Program-made: the position numbers and the translations under genes | In this document: positions 62,746 to 64,000 of the stretch, in pieces | How the letters are laid out: each line of letters opens with the position of its first letter | How positions within the stretch are numbered: the first letter of the stretch is position 1 | Origin: DASSUW01 sp963835525 | GTDB lineage: Bacteria > Actinomycetota > Thermoleophilia > Solirubrobacterales > Solirubrobacteraceae | Assembly (NCBI GenBank): GCA_963835525.1 | Contig: CAWIFM010000009.1 | Coordinates: 124,001-188,000, forward strand | Direction: 5' to 3' | DNA length: 64,000 bases | Notes under the pieces: model-generated | Databases searched by the model: none | Told to the model about the DNA's origin: nothing | What the model saw: only the letters and a program-made list of their open reading frames with translations

Positions 62746-64000
62746 CCGCCATCCGCAAGCACTGGCGCGACTTCGCGGCGATCATCGCCCTGCTCGTCAT
62801 CTCGCTCGTGGTGGCGGTGTTCATCCTGGACAAGCAGCGGTTGTCGCTGCCGGCCGGCGTGCCGGTCCTCGGGCGCGACTTCGTCTCCGTCGAGGCCGAG
62901 CTCGCGACGGCCCAGGCGGTCACCCCGGGGCAGGGCCAGACGGTCAACATCGCGGGCGTCGAGGTCGGCGAGATCTCGAGCGTGAAGCTCGAGAGCGGCA
63001 GGGCCGTGATCGGACTGGACATCGAGCGCGAGCACGCGACGATCTACCGGGACGCCAGCATTCTCATGCGCCCCAAGACGGGGCTCAAGGACATGGTCGC
63101 CGAGCTCAATCCCGGCACCCCGGTGGCGGGCGAGCTCGCCGAGGGCGAGCGGATCCCGGCCTCGCAGACGCTGCCGGACGTCAACCTCGACGAGGTCCTC
63201 GCCTCGCTCGACGCCGACACGCGCGACTACCTCAAGCTGCTGCTGGGCGACGCCTCGATCGGCCTGAAGGACAACGGTCGCGCGCTCGCGCGGACCATCC
63301 GGCGCTTCGAGCCGACCGCCCGCTACGCCCGCCGGATCAACGAGCAGCTCGCCCTGCGGCGGCACAACCTGCGGCGCGCGATCCACAACCTCTCACTGCT
63401 CATGGGGGAGCTGGGGACCCGCGACACGCAGGTCGCCAACTTCGTCGACAGCTCGAACCAGGTGTTCGCGGCGCTCGCGAACCAGAGCGCCAACATCCAG
63501 GCGACGCTGCGGGAGCTGCCGTCGACGCTCGACGAGTCGCAGAAGGCGCTGGCCAGCGTGGACCGGATGGCCACCGTGCTGGGGCCGACGCTCGAGGACC
63601 TGCGGCCGGCGGCGCGCGCGCTCGGGCCGTCGCTGCGCGAGACGCGCCCGTTCCTGACCACGACGACGCCGATCATCCGCGACGACCTGCGCCCGTTCTC
63701 CCGCGCCGCGCTGCCGACGCTGCGCGAGCTGCGGCCCGCGCTGCGCGACCTGGCGGCCGCCACGCCGGACCTCACGCGCAGCTTCCGCGTCCTCAACGCG
63801 CTGCTCAACACGCTCGCCTACAACCCGCCCGGAACCGACAAGGAGGGCTACCTCTTCTGGCTCTCGTGGGCGAACCACGTCGGCTCGACCGTGTTCGCCA
63901 CGCAGGACGCGCACGGCCCGATCCGCCACGGCATCGTGGTCTTCAACTGCGACACCGCGGAGCTGCTCGAGACCGTGGCCGGCACCAACCCGGCGCTCGG
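62742..64000 (+). CDS. MCE family protein 5, truncated by window end
   Basis: 420 residues are visible from GTG 62742 (GTGA overlap with MCE 4); no stop before 64000. TM anchor FAAIIALLVISLVVAVFIL, MCE domain VEAELATAQAVTPGQGQTVNIAGVEVGEISSVKLESGRAVIGLDIEREHATIYRDASILMRPKTGLKDMVAELNPG, helical region, and a conserved end GIVVFNCDTAELL. Its size suggests it is nearly complete; a sixth MCE gene may follow outside the window. Confidence 0.88.
   Translation, partial: MTAIRKHWRDFAAIIALLVISLVVAVFILDKQRLSLPAGVPVLGRDFVSVEAELATAQAVTPGQGQTVNIAGVEVGEISSVKLESGRAVIGLDIEREHATIYRDASILMRPKTGLKDMVAELNPGTPVAGELAEGERIPASQTLPDVNLDEVLASLDADTRDYLKLLLGDASIGLKDNGRALARTIRRFEPTARYARRINEQLALRRHNLRRAIHNLSLLMGELGTRDTQVANFVDSSNQVFAALANQSANIQATLRELPSTLDESQKALASVDRMATVLGPTLEDLRPAARALGPSLRETRPFLTTTTPIIRDDLRPFSRAALPTLRELRPALRDLAAATPDLTRSFRVLNALLNTLAYNPPGTDKEGYLFWLSWANHVGSTVFATQDAHGPIRHGIVVFNCDTAELLETVAGTNPAL

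Overview
The window is 64 kb of very GC-rich DNA, almost fully coding, with frequent GTG starts and 1-4 base stop/start overlaps (ATGA, GTGA, TGATG). Gene content fits an actinobacterium: the coproheme decarboxylase HemQ, an mce lipid-transfer operon, LuxR (LAL) and PucR regulators, and many Gly-Cys-type lipoproteins. The mix of mce genes, beta-helix/LVIVD/sialidase-like secreted proteins and a type III glutamine synthetase suggests class Thermoleophilia (Solirubrobacterales-like). That placement is inference, not proof. I see no rRNA, tRNA, CRISPR array, insertion sequence or prophage.

Layout. 1-4.1 kb: end of an ECF42-type sigma factor, a FliA/WhiG-type sigma gene broken by an apparent one-base frameshift, and a minus-strand operon of mtnA with two zinc dehydrogenases. 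4.1-8.7 kb: an ABC exporter, a TetR gene divergent from a membrane-protein/cupin operon with overlapping promoters around a small palindrome, and an iron-sulfur module (monothiol glutaredoxin, BolA, IscA). 8.7-17.9 kb: a secreted glycoside-hydrolase-like protein, a polytopic membrane protein with a thioredoxin-like lipoprotein, an AlkA-type glycosylase, a DHH phosphoesterase, a ParB-like protein, a TetR/methyltransferase pair, an HD hydrolase and HemQ. 17.9-28.6 kb: a glycosyltransferase fused to a flippase-like membrane domain, two secreted repeat proteins, a TPR-type membrane protein, a patatin, a nitronate monooxygenase, and a frameshifted GGDEF protein carrying only half an EAL domain.

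28.7-38.4 kb: metH, a divergent LAL regulator, and a translationally coupled envelope operon (secreted protein with three 95-residue repeats, membrane protein, GT-B glycosyltransferase, polysaccharide deacetylase). It is followed by the remains of a membrane-protein gene and a 14-bp inverted repeat. 39-43.9 kb: a PadR-regulated ABC/FtsX exporter and an amidohydrolase/cysteine-dioxygenase-like pair. 43.9-50 kb: a structured terminator or small RNA, a GlcG-type protein, then a nitrogen cluster in which glnN (GSIII) faces amt-glnK-pucR. The P-II protein has Leu instead of Tyr at position 51, so the usual T-loop modification cannot occur. 50-54.3 kb: a sialidase-like protein, an ACT-domain protein, a ChaA antiporter, an acetyltransferase and a lipoprotein. 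54.4-64 kb: an mce operon of two MlaE-type permeases, an in-operon MlaF/Mkl-type ATPase and at least five MCE proteins, the last cut by the window edge.

Two genes (sigma factor, GGDEF protein) carry single frameshifts in GC-rich tracts. These may be real mutations or sequencing errors; I cannot decide from one sequence. The most unusual items are the C-rich-loop structured RNA at 43.94-44.0 kb, the P-II protein without Tyr51, the triple-repeat envelope operon, the hybrid GGDEF/half-EAL protein, and a palindromic repeat family centred on GGGGTCAGACCCC present at two places.
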